Both the position numbers and the translations under genes were made by a program. A stretch of 64,000 nucleotides of DNA from Lachnospiraceae bacterium oral taxon 500 (GTDB lineage: Bacteria; Bacillota; Clostridia; Lachnospirales; Vallitaleaceae). Positions within the stretch are counted from its first letter, which is position 1; each line of letters starts with the position of its first letter. Below the pieces are notes generated by a model that did not search any database, was not told the origin of the DNA, and worked only from the letters and a program-made list of their open reading frames with translations. This document shows, in pieces, positions 16,366 to 26,494 of the stretch. The DNA is taken from positions 2,173,001 to 2,237,000 of the forward strand of contig CP027241.1 in assembly GCA_002999035.1 (NCBI GenBank). Direction: 5' to 3'.

Positions 16366-17058
16366 ATGAATCTTATTTTTGAAAATCTGCGTGGAATCAG
16401 TATGCAGGCGCTGCTGATTAAAACAGTTCTGGCTCTCCTGATCGGCGGAGTGCTGGGCATTGAGCGCGGCCGTAAACGGCGGCCGGCGGGTTTTCGCACC
16501 TTTATGCTGGTTTGTTTCGGTTCAATGGTGGTGATGACCACCAATATGTATGTGTTCAGCTATTTAAAGGTATCGGATCCGGTTCGGCTGGGAGCGCAGG
16601 TTGTCAGCGGCATCGGCTTTTTGGGTGCCGGTATGATTATTACCAATTCCAATAAAAATCAGGTCAGCGGCATTACCACTGCCGCCAGCTTGTGGACGGC
16701 GGCCTGTCTTGGACTGGCGGTCGGCGTTGGTTTTTATGAATTGGCGGTGATTGGTTTTTTTGCTGTTTTGCTGATTAATTCCTGGCTGCAAACACTGGAA
16801 AACTATCTGTTGATGAATTCCCGGATTATCCGGCTGTATATAGAATATAACTCTGACAAACCGATCAGCGCTTTGGTTGACTTTAGCCGGGACAACCGTT
16901 ATGATGTGCTTGATTTGCAAATCAAGCGGAGTAAGCTAAACATTGAGATTACTACTATTATTCTTTTGCTTCGCTCTGAGGTCAAGAGAAGTCATGATGA
17001 GATTATTCGTTCATGGCAGATTATCGAAGGCGTTCAGTTTATTGAGGAAATCGAATAG
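16366..17058 (+). CDS. MgtC/SapB family membrane protein
   Basis: 230 residues. The MgtC domain has four to five hydrophobic helices and the family motifs GGVLGIERGRKRRPAGFRTFMLVCFGS and GIGFLGAGMI, followed by a cytoplasmic ACT-like C-terminal region from about residue 150. MgtC proteins in pathogens inhibit the F-ATPase; those in other bacteria are poorly understood and often linked to Mg2+ or phosphate stress. The ribosome binding site (ATGAGG) lies inside a duplicated piece of the repeat at 16178-16319. The AraC-type gene follows after 15 bases. Confidence 0.85.
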   Translation: MNLIFENLRGISMQALLIKTVLALLIGGVLGIERGRKRRPAGFRTFMLVCFGSMVVMTTNMYVFSYLKVSDPVRLGAQVVSGIGFLGAGMIITNSNKNQVSGITTAASLWTAACLGLAVGVGFYELAVIGFFAVLLINSWLQTLENYLLMNSRIIRLYIEYNSDKPISALVDFSRDNRYDVLDLQIKRSKLNIEITTIILLLRSEVKRSHDEIIRSWQIIEGVQFIEEIE

Positions 17059-17073
17059 AATTGAGGTGGCAGG

Positions 17074-19326
17074 ATGCATAGCCGCAAGTTTTATAAGAAA
17101 TTATTTTTAACCTATATGGGCATCGTTTGTGCGTATACGCTGATCATTATAGGTTTATTTTTTATGGGTGCCAAAAAATATATCGGTAAAAGAGCGGACA
17201 TCCAAAACGAACTTTTTTTGCAGCAATATGCTAAAGCAGCGGATACGGCTTTAGAAACAGCCTTTAACGTTTCCCGTCAAATTTTCACCAGCAGCGAAAT
17301 GAAAACCTTTTTGTTGGCTAAAGAAGTGGATTATTACAACTTAACCATGCTTTACACCAATATTCAGCGAACTTTGTCGCCGTTTAGCCGCTTAAACTTT
17401 TTTTTGGCGATGGGTAAAAGTAATTCCGACATTATCATTACTGCCAACGGAACCTTAAACAAAGAAAAGTTTTACCGGAAAATGGCCTTTCCTTTTAGCG
17501 GTGATGCAGACTGGAAGGAATATTTTTCCGGACAGAACAGTTTACGGCCGGTGCTGGTCGGTGACGGCAGTTTTTATAATGTGTCCGGGCAGATCGTTAC
17601 CATTATGGAAGCGCAAAGGCTGCTCGGCAATATCGAAATGCTGTCTTATTTTTCTTATCCGGAAAAAGAACTGTTTCCCGATATCAATGAATGGGGCAGC
17701 GGCGGTCTGATTGTCAGTTCCGGCGGCCGGACTTTACTGGCACGGAATTATGGAATTGCGGAGGAGCAATGGCAAGTGCTGTTGAAACAGCTTTATGACG
17801 AGGAATCTTCCGGTCTTATTCCGGACGGCTATATGCTTTATCAGTACCCGCTTGGCGAGGGCGGTTTGGAATTGTACTATATTGCGAAAGCTCCCGGCTT
17901 TGGCGAGATGTGGGCGGAGATTATGATGGAATTTGGCTGGATTTATCTGGCTCTGATTTGCTTTGGCGCAATTGGAGCCTATTTGATCAGCCGCCGGATT
18001 TACCGGCCGTTTTTGTCGGTGGTCAATCAGTTTCAGGAGGATTATCATGTCAGCGGCAGCGATGAGTTTGCCCTGATTCGGACAGCATCTGAAAAAATGA
18101 ATCGCACCAAACAGGAACTGGAAAAAATTATTCGGGAAAATACCAAACCGTTAAAGATGAAATTTCTGCGGGATTTGTTCTATGGCCTGTCGGATGAAAA
18201 TGATATTGAGGAAAAAACGGCCAAATATGGCTTGGGCGACTTTGAAGGGCCGTTTTGTTTGATACTGGCCGAGCATATCAACTATACACAGATGGGGGAA
18301 CAGTTTTCCGAACAAAACCTGGGCAAGATCTGGCGCCGGATTACAACGCTTTACGTCGAAGCTCTAAGCCGCCGCGGCGGCCGCTGCGAAATGATTGAAC
18401 TGGAAAAGAAACGTCTGGCTTTGCTTTTTCCTGAGCGGGACTATGCCGAAAGAAAGGCAGATATTGAAGAATTGCTGGACAGTCTGGGAAAGGACTATGG
18501 CGTTCAGGTGCTGGCCGTATTGGGCAAACCGGCGGCGGCACTCAGAGATTTGGAGGAAAGTTACAGTTCGGCGATTGAAGCTTTAAATTATCGCAGCCTT
18601 TTACCGAAAAACCGGCTGACGTCCTATGAACAAAGCCTGGCAGTGAAACCAATCACCTATTATTATCCGCTGGATGTGGAAGAAAGTCTGATGAATTATG
18701 TTGAGCAGAGGAAGGAAGAAGAAACGCATCTGCTGCTGGAACATATTTTAAACCAAAACTTTAAGCGGCATGAAATGAATGCGGAAAATATTTCACTGCT
18801 GACCTTTGCCATCATTGCCACCATTAACCGGTTGCTGAACCAGCAGCTCAAAACGGCTGAGGATGTTTACGGCGAAGGAACGATTCTTTACCTGGAATTA
18901 AAAACGCCGGCCGGGGAGGCCGAGTTCAGAGCCAAGGTCCATAACCTCTTCCAAACACTGTTGGAAAAATCGGAGGATGAAAATCCGGTTTATCAGGAAG
19001 ATCGTCTGGCCTTGCGGCTGTTAGAGTATATTCATGCCAACTATCAGACGGATATTTCCTTAAACGATGTCGCGGAAGCTTTTTCTATTACACCAACCTA
19101 TGTCAGCATGCTGTTCAAAAAAGAGTATAAGACTAATTTCAAGGATTATCTCAACCGTTATAAAATTGAACAGGCCAAAGAAATTATGAAAAAGAATCCA
19201 ACTATTAAAAACAAAGAGTTATCCGAGGCGGTGGGCTTTAACAGCGTCAACACTTTTCTCAGGCTGTTCAAAAAATATACAGGAGAAACGCCCGGGCGCT
19301 ATCTGGAATCCAAGCATAGCGGATGA
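17074..19326 (+). CDS. membrane-anchored AraC-type regulator of the polysaccharide locus
   Basis: 750 residues. A transmembrane helix near the N-terminus (about 10-32), a large extracellular sensor region, a second transmembrane helix (about 287-307), a linker and cytoplasmic middle region, and a C-terminal AraC/XylS double helix-turn-helix (about 645-745; ISLNDVAEAFSITPTYVSMLFKKEY, then NKELSEAVGFNSVNTFLRLFKKYTGETPGRYL). This YesS-like architecture usually senses an extracellular sugar or a binding protein and activates the adjacent ABC transporter and polysaccharide-degrading genes, which here follow directly. GAGGTGGCAGG precedes the ATG. A terminator separates it from the transporter. Confidence 0.85.
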   Translation: MHSRKFYKKLFLTYMGIVCAYTLIIIGLFFMGAKKYIGKRADIQNELFLQQYAKAADTALETAFNVSRQIFTSSEMKTFLLAKEVDYYNLTMLYTNIQRTLSPFSRLNFFLAMGKSNSDIIITANGTLNKEKFYRKMAFPFSGDADWKEYFSGQNSLRPVLVGDGSFYNVSGQIVTIMEAQRLLGNIEMLSYFSYPEKELFPDINEWGSGGLIVSSGGRTLLARNYGIAEEQWQVLLKQLYDEESSGLIPDGYMLYQYPLGEGGLELYYIAKAPGFGEMWAEIMMEFGWIYLALICFGAIGAYLISRRIYRPFLSVVNQFQEDYHVSGSDEFALIRTASEKMNRTKQELEKIIRENTKPLKMKFLRDLFYGLSDENDIEEKTAKYGLGDFEGPFCLILAEHINYTQMGEQFSEQNLGKIWRRITTLYVEALSRRGGRCEMIELEKKRLALLFPERDYAERKADIEELLDSLGKDYGVQVLAVLGKPAAALRDLEESYSSAIEALNYRSLLPKNRLTSYEQSLAVKPITYYYPLDVEESLMNYVEQRKEEETHLLLEHILNQNFKRHEMNAENISLLTFAIIATINRLLNQQLKTAEDVYGEGTILYLELKTPAGEAEFRAKVHNLFQTLLEKSEDENPVYQEDRLALRLLEYIHANYQTDISLNDVAEAFSITPTYVSMLFKKEYKTNFKDYLNRYKIEQAKEIMKKNPTIKNKELSEAVGFNSVNTFLRLFKKYTGETPGRYLESKHSG

Positions 19327-19370
19327 GGGTGGGAGCAATGGGATAATAAATTGCACCGAGCGAAACAGAC

Positions 19371-19408
19371 GGATGCTTTTCTGCAACCGCAGAAGGCATC
19401 CCTTTTTT
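19371..19408 (+). terminator. terminator after the AraC-type gene
   Basis: GGATGCTTTTCTGC (19371-19384) pairs with GCAGAAGGCATCC (19389-19401) around AACC and is followed by T6. The remaining 175 bases up to the permease gene probably contain the promoter that the AraC-type protein controls; I see no consensus -35/-10 pair there. Confidence 0.8.
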
Positions 19409-19589
19409 ATGTCTGAAACTGGGGCAGCCTATATGAAAAACTTGAAATATTGAAACCTGCAGTTGAAAAAATGGGGATGAATTGAAAAAATGAAGATGGA
19501 TTTGCTAATTTTGGAAATGGAACTCCCCCGGTTTTTATGATATTTTAAACAAGTAGTCAGAGGAGGGAACAAAAAAGAAAGGTTTGGTT

Positions 19590-20549
19590 ATGAAAAACAA
19601 TATGATTTCCAAAGCCCCTTTTTCCTACAGATCGAACAGACTGGACAAAGGGATTAAAAATATTTTTAAGCACTGGCAGTTATATGTGATTATGATACCG
19701 GCGGTTTTATTTTATATCTTTTTTATGTATAAGCCGATGTGGGGTCTGCAAATTGCCTTTAAGGATTACAAGATTTTTGCCGGTATGGCGAAAAGCCCTT
19801 GGGTTGGTTTTAAACATTTTAGTGCTTTTTTAAGCAGTCCTTATTTTGGAAGAAACTTAAAAAACACCTTGTTGATTAACTTTTACGGTTTGTTGTTTGG
19901 GTTTCCAATTCCGATTCTGTTGGCGCTGATGTTAAATGAAGTAAAAAATCTTTACTTTAAAAAGACAATTCAAACCTTAACTTATTTGCCGCACTTTATT
20001 TCGATTGTCGTTATTGCCGGAATCGTGGTTAACTTCTTATCACCGACCAACGGTTTGGTCAATATCCTGATTGAAAAGCTGGGCGGGGAGAAGGTTCACT
20101 TCTTAATAAAGAAAGAATACTTTCGGACAATTTTTATCACCATGAACATTTGGAAAGAAGCGGGCTTCAACGCCATTGTTTATTTGGCGGCCTTATCGGG
20201 GATTGACCCAAATCTTTACGAAGCAGCCTATGTGGATGGTGCCAATAAGTTTAAGCGGATTTGGCATGTAACCATCCCGGGCATTATGCCGACCATTGTC
20301 GTGCTGCTTGTTTTAAAAATCGGCGGTATGTTATCCGTTGGTTATGAAGCGATTATTTTGCTGTATCAGCCGGCGACCTATGAAACTGCCGACGTAATCA
20401 GCACCTATGTTTACCGTATGGGACTGGGCGAACATGCTCAGTACAGTTATGCGGCGGCCGTTGGTTTGTTTAACGCTGTAGTTTCGGTAATTTTAGTTAT
20501 GTTTGCCAATAAAGTCAGTAAAAAGCTGTCCGGCACATCGCTGTGGTAA
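19590..20549 (+). CDS. sugar ABC transporter permease (LplB-like)
   Basis: 319-residue MalF-type inner permease of the CUT1 carbohydrate importer class. It has about six transmembrane helices, and the EAA loop is visible as YEAAYVDGANKFKRIWHVTIPGI. Proteins of the LplB type serve complex oligosaccharides. An upstream TTG at 19584 is in frame, but the ATG at 19590 has GAAAGG 7 bases before it. It forms an operon with the second permease (12 bases downstream) and the lipoprotein at 21568. The lyases next to it suggest glycosaminoglycan-derived oligosaccharides as cargo. No ATPase gene is in the locus, so a shared MsmX-type ATPase is likely. Confidence 0.88.
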   Translation: MKNNMISKAPFSYRSNRLDKGIKNIFKHWQLYVIMIPAVLFYIFFMYKPMWGLQIAFKDYKIFAGMAKSPWVGFKHFSAFLSSPYFGRNLKNTLLINFYGLLFGFPIPILLALMLNEVKNLYFKKTIQTLTYLPHFISIVVIAGIVVNFLSPTNGLVNILIEKLGGEKVHFLIKKEYFRTIFITMNIWKEAGFNAIVYLAALSGIDPNLYEAAYVDGANKFKRIWHVTIPGIMPTIVVLLVLKIGGMLSVGYEAIILLYQPATYETADVISTYVYRMGLGEHAQYSYAAAVGLFNAVVSVILVMFANKVSKKLSGTSLW

Positions 20550-20561
20550 AGGAGGACGGAA

Positions 20562-21437
20562 ATGAATTTCAAGCAAAGTAAGGGCGAAAAAGTCGCTTCC
20601 ATAATAAACCATATTGTCTTGGTACTGATTGGTTTTATTACCGTTTATCCTTTGATTTATGTATTTTCCGCTTCCATCAGTTCACCGGATGCGGTTATCA
20701 GCGGTAAGGTGCTTTTTTGGCCGATGGATCTGACTTTTGACGCTTATCAAAAGATCATAGACAACAAAAGTATTTGGACCGGCTACGCCAATTCGATTTT
20801 TTATACTGTGGCCGGTACCTTGGTTAATATTATTTTTACGGTGTCAGCGGCGTATCCGCTGTCCAAAAAGCGGTTGCCCGGTCTAAAGGGGTGGACGATT
20901 TTCTTTGTTTTAACCATGTGGTTTCAGGCGGGTATGATTCCGTTTTACTTAAATATCCGCGATCTTCATCTGGAGAATACCCGGACAGTCATTTTAATCG
21001 CTTTTGCCATGACGCCATTTAACATGATTTTGCTTCGGACTTTCTTTAAGTCGATTCCGGAATCCTTAGAAGAAGCAGCCAAGGTGGACGGAGCATCAGA
21101 GTTTTATATTTTAATGAAGATTTATATGCCGCTGTCTAAAGCGGGACTGGCGACGATCGGTCTTTTTTATGCCGTTACCCGCTGGAACGGTTACTTTTGG
21201 AATATGATACTGCTGCGTGACGACAGCAAAGTTCCTTTGCAGGTTATGCTTAAAAAAATGATTGTTGAGTCCAAGATTGCCGAAAGTATCCAGGATATGG
21301 ATATTGGCAGTACGATTTCAACCGAAACCCTGATTTACTCAACGATTGTTATTTCAGTCATTCCGATGATGGTTGTTTATCCCTATATTCAAAAGTATTT
21401 TGCGGAAGGCATGCTGCTGGGAGCAGTGAAGGAGTAA
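20562..21437 (+). CDS. sugar ABC transporter permease (YtcP/LplC-like)
   Basis: 291-residue MalG-type partner of the preceding permease, with six predicted helices and the EAA loop (ESLEEAAKVDGASEFYILMKIYMPLSKA). AAAGGAGG precedes the ATG. Together with the LplB-like subunit it forms the membrane channel of the importer. It is followed by a hairpin and the binding-protein gene. Confidence 0.88.
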   Translation: MNFKQSKGEKVASIINHIVLVLIGFITVYPLIYVFSASISSPDAVISGKVLFWPMDLTFDAYQKIIDNKSIWTGYANSIFYTVAGTLVNIIFTVSAAYPLSKKRLPGLKGWTIFFVLTMWFQAGMIPFYLNIRDLHLENTRTVILIAFAMTPFNMILLRTFFKSIPESLEEAAKVDGASEFYILMKIYMPLSKAGLATIGLFYAVTRWNGYFWNMILLRDDSKVPLQVMLKKMIVESKIAESIQDMDIGSTISTETLIYSTIVISVIPMMVVYPYIQKYFAEGMLLGAVKE

Positions 21438-21480
21438 AAATATCTGGTAACGGGATTAGGCTGTCCTAATCTTAATATAA

Positions 21481-21534
21481 GCCGCTTTGCTGACTGCCGG
21501 AAACGGAAAAGTTTCAGGTAGTCAGCAGGGCGGC
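21481..21534 (+). other. stable hairpin between permease and binding-protein genes
   Basis: GCCGCTTTGCTGACTGCC and GGTAGTCAGCAGGGCGGC form a long GC-rich stem around a loop rich in A. There is no T-run. Such intercistronic hairpins often raise binding-protein expression by stabilising the mRNA; that role is an inference here. Confidence 0.6.
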
Positions 21535-21567
21535 TGAAACAAAAAACATAAATAAAAGGAGGCACCA

Positions 21568-23196
21568 ATGAAACGTTTATTAAGTTTGCTTTTAACTTTG
21601 GCGTTGCTGGCCACAGTTACCGCCTGCACGAAGCAGGAAGAAAAAAAGCAGGATGACCCGAAACCGGCAGTTGAGGGAACTGACAAAAAAGAAACCTCGG
21701 AAGCAAAAGAGGGCGAAAAGAAGGAAGAAGCAGCGGAACCGGCCAATTTCTTAGCTAGTGAAAAACCGTTGGAATTAAGCATTTTCTATTTCTTGCATGA
21801 ACCGTATAAGGATGACAATGCCGTTATGAAAAAAGCGGCTGAACTGACCAACATTTCCTTAACCGGTTATGTATCTCAGTCTTCTTCCAGCAACAAGGAA
21901 GCTTTTACGCTGATGGCGGCTTCCGGCAAGCTGGCTGACATTGTTTGCTGGGACAATAGCCAAATCCGCGGAGAATTGGCGCAGCAGGGTGCTTTTTTGG
22001 CTCTGGACGAATTGATGGAATATGCACCGCACATCAAGGCATTCTTGGATGCTAACCCGGCGATTAAAAACCATGTAACCGCTACGGACGGACATATTTA
22101 TTCTATTCCCTATATTCCGGACGGCGATGCGGCACAGGGTTGGTATATCCGTAAGGACTGGCTGGATAAGCTGGGCTTAAAAGAACCGACCAATGCGCAG
22201 GAACTGCATGATGTTTTGCTGGCATTTAAGGAAAAGGACCCGAACGGTAACGGCAAAGCCGATGAAATTCCGTATTTTAACCGGGATGGAAGCCCGAAGA
22301 CCGTATTTGCTGACTTTGCTCAGCTTTGGGGCGCAAAAGAAATGTGGTATGAGGAAGACGGCAAAGTAAAGTATGGTCCGTATGAGCCGGCTTACAAAGA
22401 AGCTTACAAAAACCTGGCACAATGGTACAAGGAAGGCTTGATTGACCAGGAAATCTATACCCGCGGTAAGACGGCACGCGATGTATTGCTTAAGGAAAAC
22501 TTAGGCGGTATGACCCACGACTGGTTTGCCAGCACCTCGAAGTACAACAGCAACGAAGGCATGCCGGAAGGTTTTAACTTTGCGGTTATCGCTCCGCCGG
22601 CAGACAAAGACGGCAAAGTTTATGAAAGAACCGTTCGCAGCAAGCTGCACTGGTGCGGTTGGGGTATTGCTGCCAGCAATCCCGATCCGGTTGCAACCAT
22701 GAAATATTTTGATTTCTTCTTTACAGAAGAAGGCCGGCGTTTAAGCAATTTCGGTGTTGAAGGGGAAACCTACACCATGGTCGATGGCAAACCGGTATTT
22801 AAAGAAGAAATCTTAACCAATGGCGATCCGGTTGTTAATTTGAGAGGCTTCGGCTGCCAGATGACAATCGGCGTACAGCAGGATTTCGAATATGAGAAAC
22901 AATTGATGAACAAAGACGCTTTAGCCGGAGTCCAAATGTATGTTGACAATAATTACTTTGGTCCGCAGTTCCCGACCCTGCAGTATACCGAAGAGGAAAA
23001 TGCACGGTTATCCGAATTGATGACGGCGATTGATACTTTAAAAGTAGAAACCGCTCAAAAATGGGTACTTGGCTCTGAGGACGTAGAAAGCGGCTATGAA
23101 GCATTTAAGTCTGCACTGGAAAAGTTTGGCATGGAAGAAGCCATTCAAATTCAGCAGGCAGCTTATGACCGTTACATGGCAAATATGGCAAAATAA
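21568..23196 (+). CDS. extracellular oligosaccharide-binding lipoprotein
   Basis: 542 residues. The lipoprotein signal peptide ends in the lipobox VTAC (Cys at about residue 20), followed by a Lys/Glu-rich linker (to about 55) and a large type-1 solute-binding fold of the LplA/LipO class. Recognisable features are DNSQIRGELAQQGAFLALDELMEYAPHIK and AQGWYIRKDWLDKLGLK, typical of big sugar-binding lipoproteins paired with LplB/YtcP permeases. It should deliver imported oligosaccharides to the permeases just upstream. AAAGGAGG precedes the ATG. Confidence 0.88.
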   Translation: MKRLLSLLLTLALLATVTACTKQEEKKQDDPKPAVEGTDKKETSEAKEGEKKEEAAEPANFLASEKPLELSIFYFLHEPYKDDNAVMKKAAELTNISLTGYVSQSSSSNKEAFTLMAASGKLADIVCWDNSQIRGELAQQGAFLALDELMEYAPHIKAFLDANPAIKNHVTATDGHIYSIPYIPDGDAAQGWYIRKDWLDKLGLKEPTNAQELHDVLLAFKEKDPNGNGKADEIPYFNRDGSPKTVFADFAQLWGAKEMWYEEDGKVKYGPYEPAYKEAYKNLAQWYKEGLIDQEIYTRGKTARDVLLKENLGGMTHDWFASTSKYNSNEGMPEGFNFAVIAPPADKDGKVYERTVRSKLHWCGWGIAASNPDPVATMKYFDFFFTEEGRRLSNFGVEGETYTMVDGKPVFKEEILTNGDPVVNLRGFGCQMTIGVQQDFEYEKQLMNKDALAGVQMYVDNNYFGPQFPTLQYTEEENARLSELMTAIDTLKVETAQKWVLGSEDVESGYEAFKSALEKFGMEEAIQIQQAAYDRYMANMAK

Positions 23197-23266
23197 AGCC
23201 GTGCGGTCTAAAAATTGAAAAGAACACATGCCGTGCGTCAGCCCTGTTGCATGGCATGGCTTTCAA

Positions 23267-23300
23267 AAGAGAACAAATGGATTTGTCTGTTTGCTCTCTT
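23267..23300 (+). terminator. possible terminator after the binding-protein gene
   Basis: AAGAGAACAAA (23267-23277) pairs with TTTGCTCTCTT (23290-23300) with one mismatch; only a short T-run follows. A second imperfect hairpin (AAAGCC...GGCTTT) lies just upstream. Partial read-through into the lyase gene is likely. Confidence 0.5.
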
Positions 23301-23405
23301 TGACTACAGTTCAGTTAACACCGACATTCCTAATTCATTTCGCCGAATTATGAGTGCCTGACCTGTAACTTTTTTAAAATTGAGTTAGAAAGAAGCGAGG
23401 ATATC

Positions 23406-26400
23406 GTGAAGAATTCAGAATTATTAACCAAATTGATTTGTCCTTCAGCCACGGCAAATTGGACGAAATCTTGTGATCATTTTAAATATCAGGACAGCAG
23501 TATTCGGATTGATTATCAGCCGGGAGCCGTAATTGAACTGCGACAGGAAAATGCCTTCCGTCATTTTTCCGGCGGAGGAACCGATCAGGCCCGGGACACA
23601 TTTTGCTTTTGGATTTATCAGGCAAAGCCGCAAACAGGAGAACTGCGCTTTGTCTTTCAAAAAATGGAGCAAAGCTGCTGCTGGTTTTCGTTTGGTTTGG
23701 ATTTCAGCGGCTGGCGGACGGCCTGGGTGATTTATGAGCGGGATATGATTGGCCGGCCGGAAGAAGGCATGGACAGCTTGAGAATTGAGTTTCCGAAAAC
23801 AGAAGGCAGCCTTTATTTAAGCGATGTTCAACTGACGGCTAAGATTGATCCCCGGCATCCGACACCGGATCGGCAGGTCAGACAGGTGAACCCCAACATT
23901 GGCGCCAGCGGACATTGGATGAAACTGCTGCATTTTGAGGAATGCCGAAAAAAAGCATTGGCAGATACGGCCAAAAAAGCCTTTTCGGTTAAAAATTTGA
24001 TTAAGGACACCGGCATCATCCGGCAGCGGCAAAAGGAATATCTGACCGAAAAATATGCCGAACGGCAAAAAGCACTGGAATACGAAGAAATATATGAGCG
24101 GTACAGTCGTTATCAGTGGAAAGAATACAATGGACTTTTGACCGGGCGTTCGATTGACAGCGTGTATACCTTGGATATTTTACCGGCCGAGCAAAGAAAA
24201 GAATTGACAGCGCAGGGAATCAGCATTGATATGCGCCGGACAGGAGCGCTGCTCTTAGACATAGCTCTTTATTATCAAAGGGAAAAATCAGAAAAGATAT
24301 TCCGGATGTATGCAACGCTGATTGAGCACCTCTGGGATCAGGGATTGGCTTACGGCAGCAGTTTAGGCACGACGCATCACTATGGGTATGTGTTAAAAGA
24401 GCTGTTTGAAAGTATTTTTTTAATGAGCGAGTACCTGGCAACGAAAAAAGCACGCTTACTGGACGCACTTCGCAAGATGGTGATTTGGATTACCGGGCTT
24501 GGCCGGATTAATTGCCCGACAGAGGAATGTTCGATTAATGTTGACGTTTTGAACACCTATTCTCATGCTATGCTGATGGTTATTTTGCTGGGAAAGGATG
24601 AAGCGTACCGGCAAAAACAACTGCTGGATTTTGCCGGTTGGCTGAATGCATCCATTGAGTATGCCAAAGGGTTAGAGGGTACCTTTAAGCCGGACGGCTC
24701 CATGTTTCATCACTGCAATCACTATCCGGCATATGGTTTGGACGGGCTGAAAAGTTTGGCGCCGCTGATTTATTTTCTGGCGGGAACGGCAGCGGAAATA
24801 TCGCCGCGCGCCTATGGGATTGTTGAAAATGCACTGGAAAAAATGCGCTGGTACTGCAATTTAAAACACTGGCCAACGGCCTTGTCTGCCCGGCATCCCA
24901 AAACAGACGGCGAACATACTCATTTAAACAGCGATATTTTTTATTATATGGCACTGGCGCAAATCAGCAGCGGCCGGGGCAAAAAAATGGGAAATATTTA
25001 TCTGCGGCTGGAAGGCCCGCTTTCAGCGGAAGAAAGCACAAAAAAAACAGAACTGACCCAAAAAAGAATAGCGGAACTGAAAGCCAATGGCTGTCAGGCG
25101 GAAAATACGCCAAATGGACATTTAACAATGAACTGGGCTTGTGCCGGCTTTCATCGGCGGGGCGAATGGCTGGCGGCAATCCGCGGACATAATCGCTATT
25201 TGTGGAGCCATGAAAGCTATGTGGCCAATAATTTATACGGTCGCTATATCAGTTACGGCCATTTGCAGATATTGGGCAAAGGCAGACCGATTACTCTGTA
25301 TTCCAGCGGTTATCAGGCCGAGGGCTTTGACTGGAATTGCTTTCCCGGCACAACGGTAATTGAGCTGCCGTTTGCCGATCTGCGCTCTAAGGTATATAAT
25401 GTGGATGAGTTCAGCGGCTATGAAGAAATGCTGCTGACGGACGAAGCTTTTGCCGGCGGACTGACTCTGGGGGCAAATGGAATATTTGCTATGAAACTTC
25501 ACGGCCATGCCAAGTATGATGACAGCCACCGGGCTAATTTATCCAGCTTTTTCTTTGGCGACCGGATCTTACGCTTGGGCTCGGATATCAGCAGCAGCGA
25601 TACGGAGCATCGCAGCATTACTACCTTGTTTCAAAGCCGAATGGATGAAGGCAGCTCACCGGTATTTATCAATAAGCGAACGGTAAAAAGTGTTGAATAT
25701 TTTGGAACCAAGCATCGGAACGGTATTGTACTGGCAGACGCTTACGGCAACAGTTATTTTATGCCGCATAAAACCAAGATGGAAATTCGCTGCGGCTGGC
25801 AAACCTCGCCGGCACAGGATACCGGTATCGAAACCGGAGGCTGCTTTGCAAAGGCAGTGATTGACCACGGAGCAGCGCCGAAAAGAGCCGGTTATGAATA
25901 TGTCATCGGTGTGGGTCAAGAGCCGCTGGTATTTTTTGAGCAAACCAGAAAATGGCTGGAAAATCCATTTTATCATATTCATCAAAAAAACGGACAGGCG
26001 CATATTGTCGAGTTTTTGGCGGAAAAAACTTTTGCCTATGTTTTGTTTAGCGCTTACCGCCAAAAAATCAGAGCGAAAAATGATATTTTGCACAGTGCCG
26101 ACCGGCCGTGTTTATGTATGATTGCCGCCGAAGCTGAAAACCGGATTTGTCTTAGCTTTTGCGACCCGGATCTGCGGCTGTATGAAGGTGTGGATGCGGA
26201 GCAGTACGACGAAGCGGGCAGGCAGATTGAGCGCAGTGTTTACTCTCGTTCATGGATGCACAATAAGAGCATTGGCCGGGAAACGAAGATTGTTTTGCAG
26301 GGATTGTTTATTCCCGAACAGGAGCTTTCGGACTCCAAAGAACAGACGGCTTTGCTGGCAGTCGAGCAGAATCCGGACAGAAATGAAACAACCCTGATTT

Positions 26401-26465
26401 TTTGGGGAATTGACGGCGGCAATGTCGAAGTGCGGCTCAGTAAATCGCCAAACTGCAAGCGGTGA
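23406..26465 (+). CDS. PL8 family lyase, chondroitinase ABC-like, without signal peptide
   Basis: 1019 residues. The first 160 match the N-terminal lyase domain of chondroitinase ABC (SFGLDFSGWRTAWVIYERDM, then GMDSLRIEFP and LYLSDVQL). The helical catalytic domain follows, with His436 in FHHCNHYPAY, Tyr443, Arg496 in SARHP and Glu603 in YLWSHESY. These line up with the catalytic His, Tyr, Arg and Glu of chondroitinase ABC. Beta-sandwich domains fill the C-terminal part. The start is a GTG after GCGAGG. There is no signal peptide or lipobox, so the enzyme should act in the cytoplasm on imported glycosaminoglycan oligosaccharides. The call comes from motif reading. Confidence 0.82.
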   Translation: MKNSELLTKLICPSATANWTKSCDHFKYQDSSIRIDYQPGAVIELRQENAFRHFSGGGTDQARDTFCFWIYQAKPQTGELRFVFQKMEQSCCWFSFGLDFSGWRTAWVIYERDMIGRPEEGMDSLRIEFPKTEGSLYLSDVQLTAKIDPRHPTPDRQVRQVNPNIGASGHWMKLLHFEECRKKALADTAKKAFSVKNLIKDTGIIRQRQKEYLTEKYAERQKALEYEEIYERYSRYQWKEYNGLLTGRSIDSVYTLDILPAEQRKELTAQGISIDMRRTGALLLDIALYYQREKSEKIFRMYATLIEHLWDQGLAYGSSLGTTHHYGYVLKELFESIFLMSEYLATKKARLLDALRKMVIWITGLGRINCPTEECSINVDVLNTYSHAMLMVILLGKDEAYRQKQLLDFAGWLNASIEYAKGLEGTFKPDGSMFHHCNHYPAYGLDGLKSLAPLIYFLAGTAAEISPRAYGIVENALEKMRWYCNLKHWPTALSARHPKTDGEHTHLNSDIFYYMALAQISSGRGKKMGNIYLRLEGPLSAEESTKKTELTQKRIAELKANGCQAENTPNGHLTMNWACAGFHRRGEWLAAIRGHNRYLWSHESYVANNLYGRYISYGHLQILGKGRPITLYSSGYQAEGFDWNCFPGTTVIELPFADLRSKVYNVDEFSGYEEMLLTDEAFAGGLTLGANGIFAMKLHGHAKYDDSHRANLSSFFFGDRILRLGSDISSSDTEHRSITTLFQSRMDEGSSPVFINKRTVKSVEYFGTKHRNGIVLADAYGNSYFMPHKTKMEIRCGWQTSPAQDTGIETGGCFAKAVIDHGAAPKRAGYEYVIGVGQEPLVFFEQTRKWLENPFYHIHQKNGQAHIVEFLAEKTFAYVLFSAYRQKIRAKNDILHSADRPCLCMIAAEAENRICLSFCDPDLRLYEGVDAEQYDEAGRQIERSVYSRSWMHNKSIGRETKIVLQGLFIPEQELSDSKEQTALLAVEQNPDRNETTLIFWGIDGGNVEVRLSKSPNCKR

Positions 26466-26494
26466 AGTTTTTGACATTAATTTTTAAGGAAACG

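Noticed and set aside
25656-26093. 145-codon open frame on the minus strand
   Set aside because: Antisense to the well-matched PL8 lyase; no translation signals.
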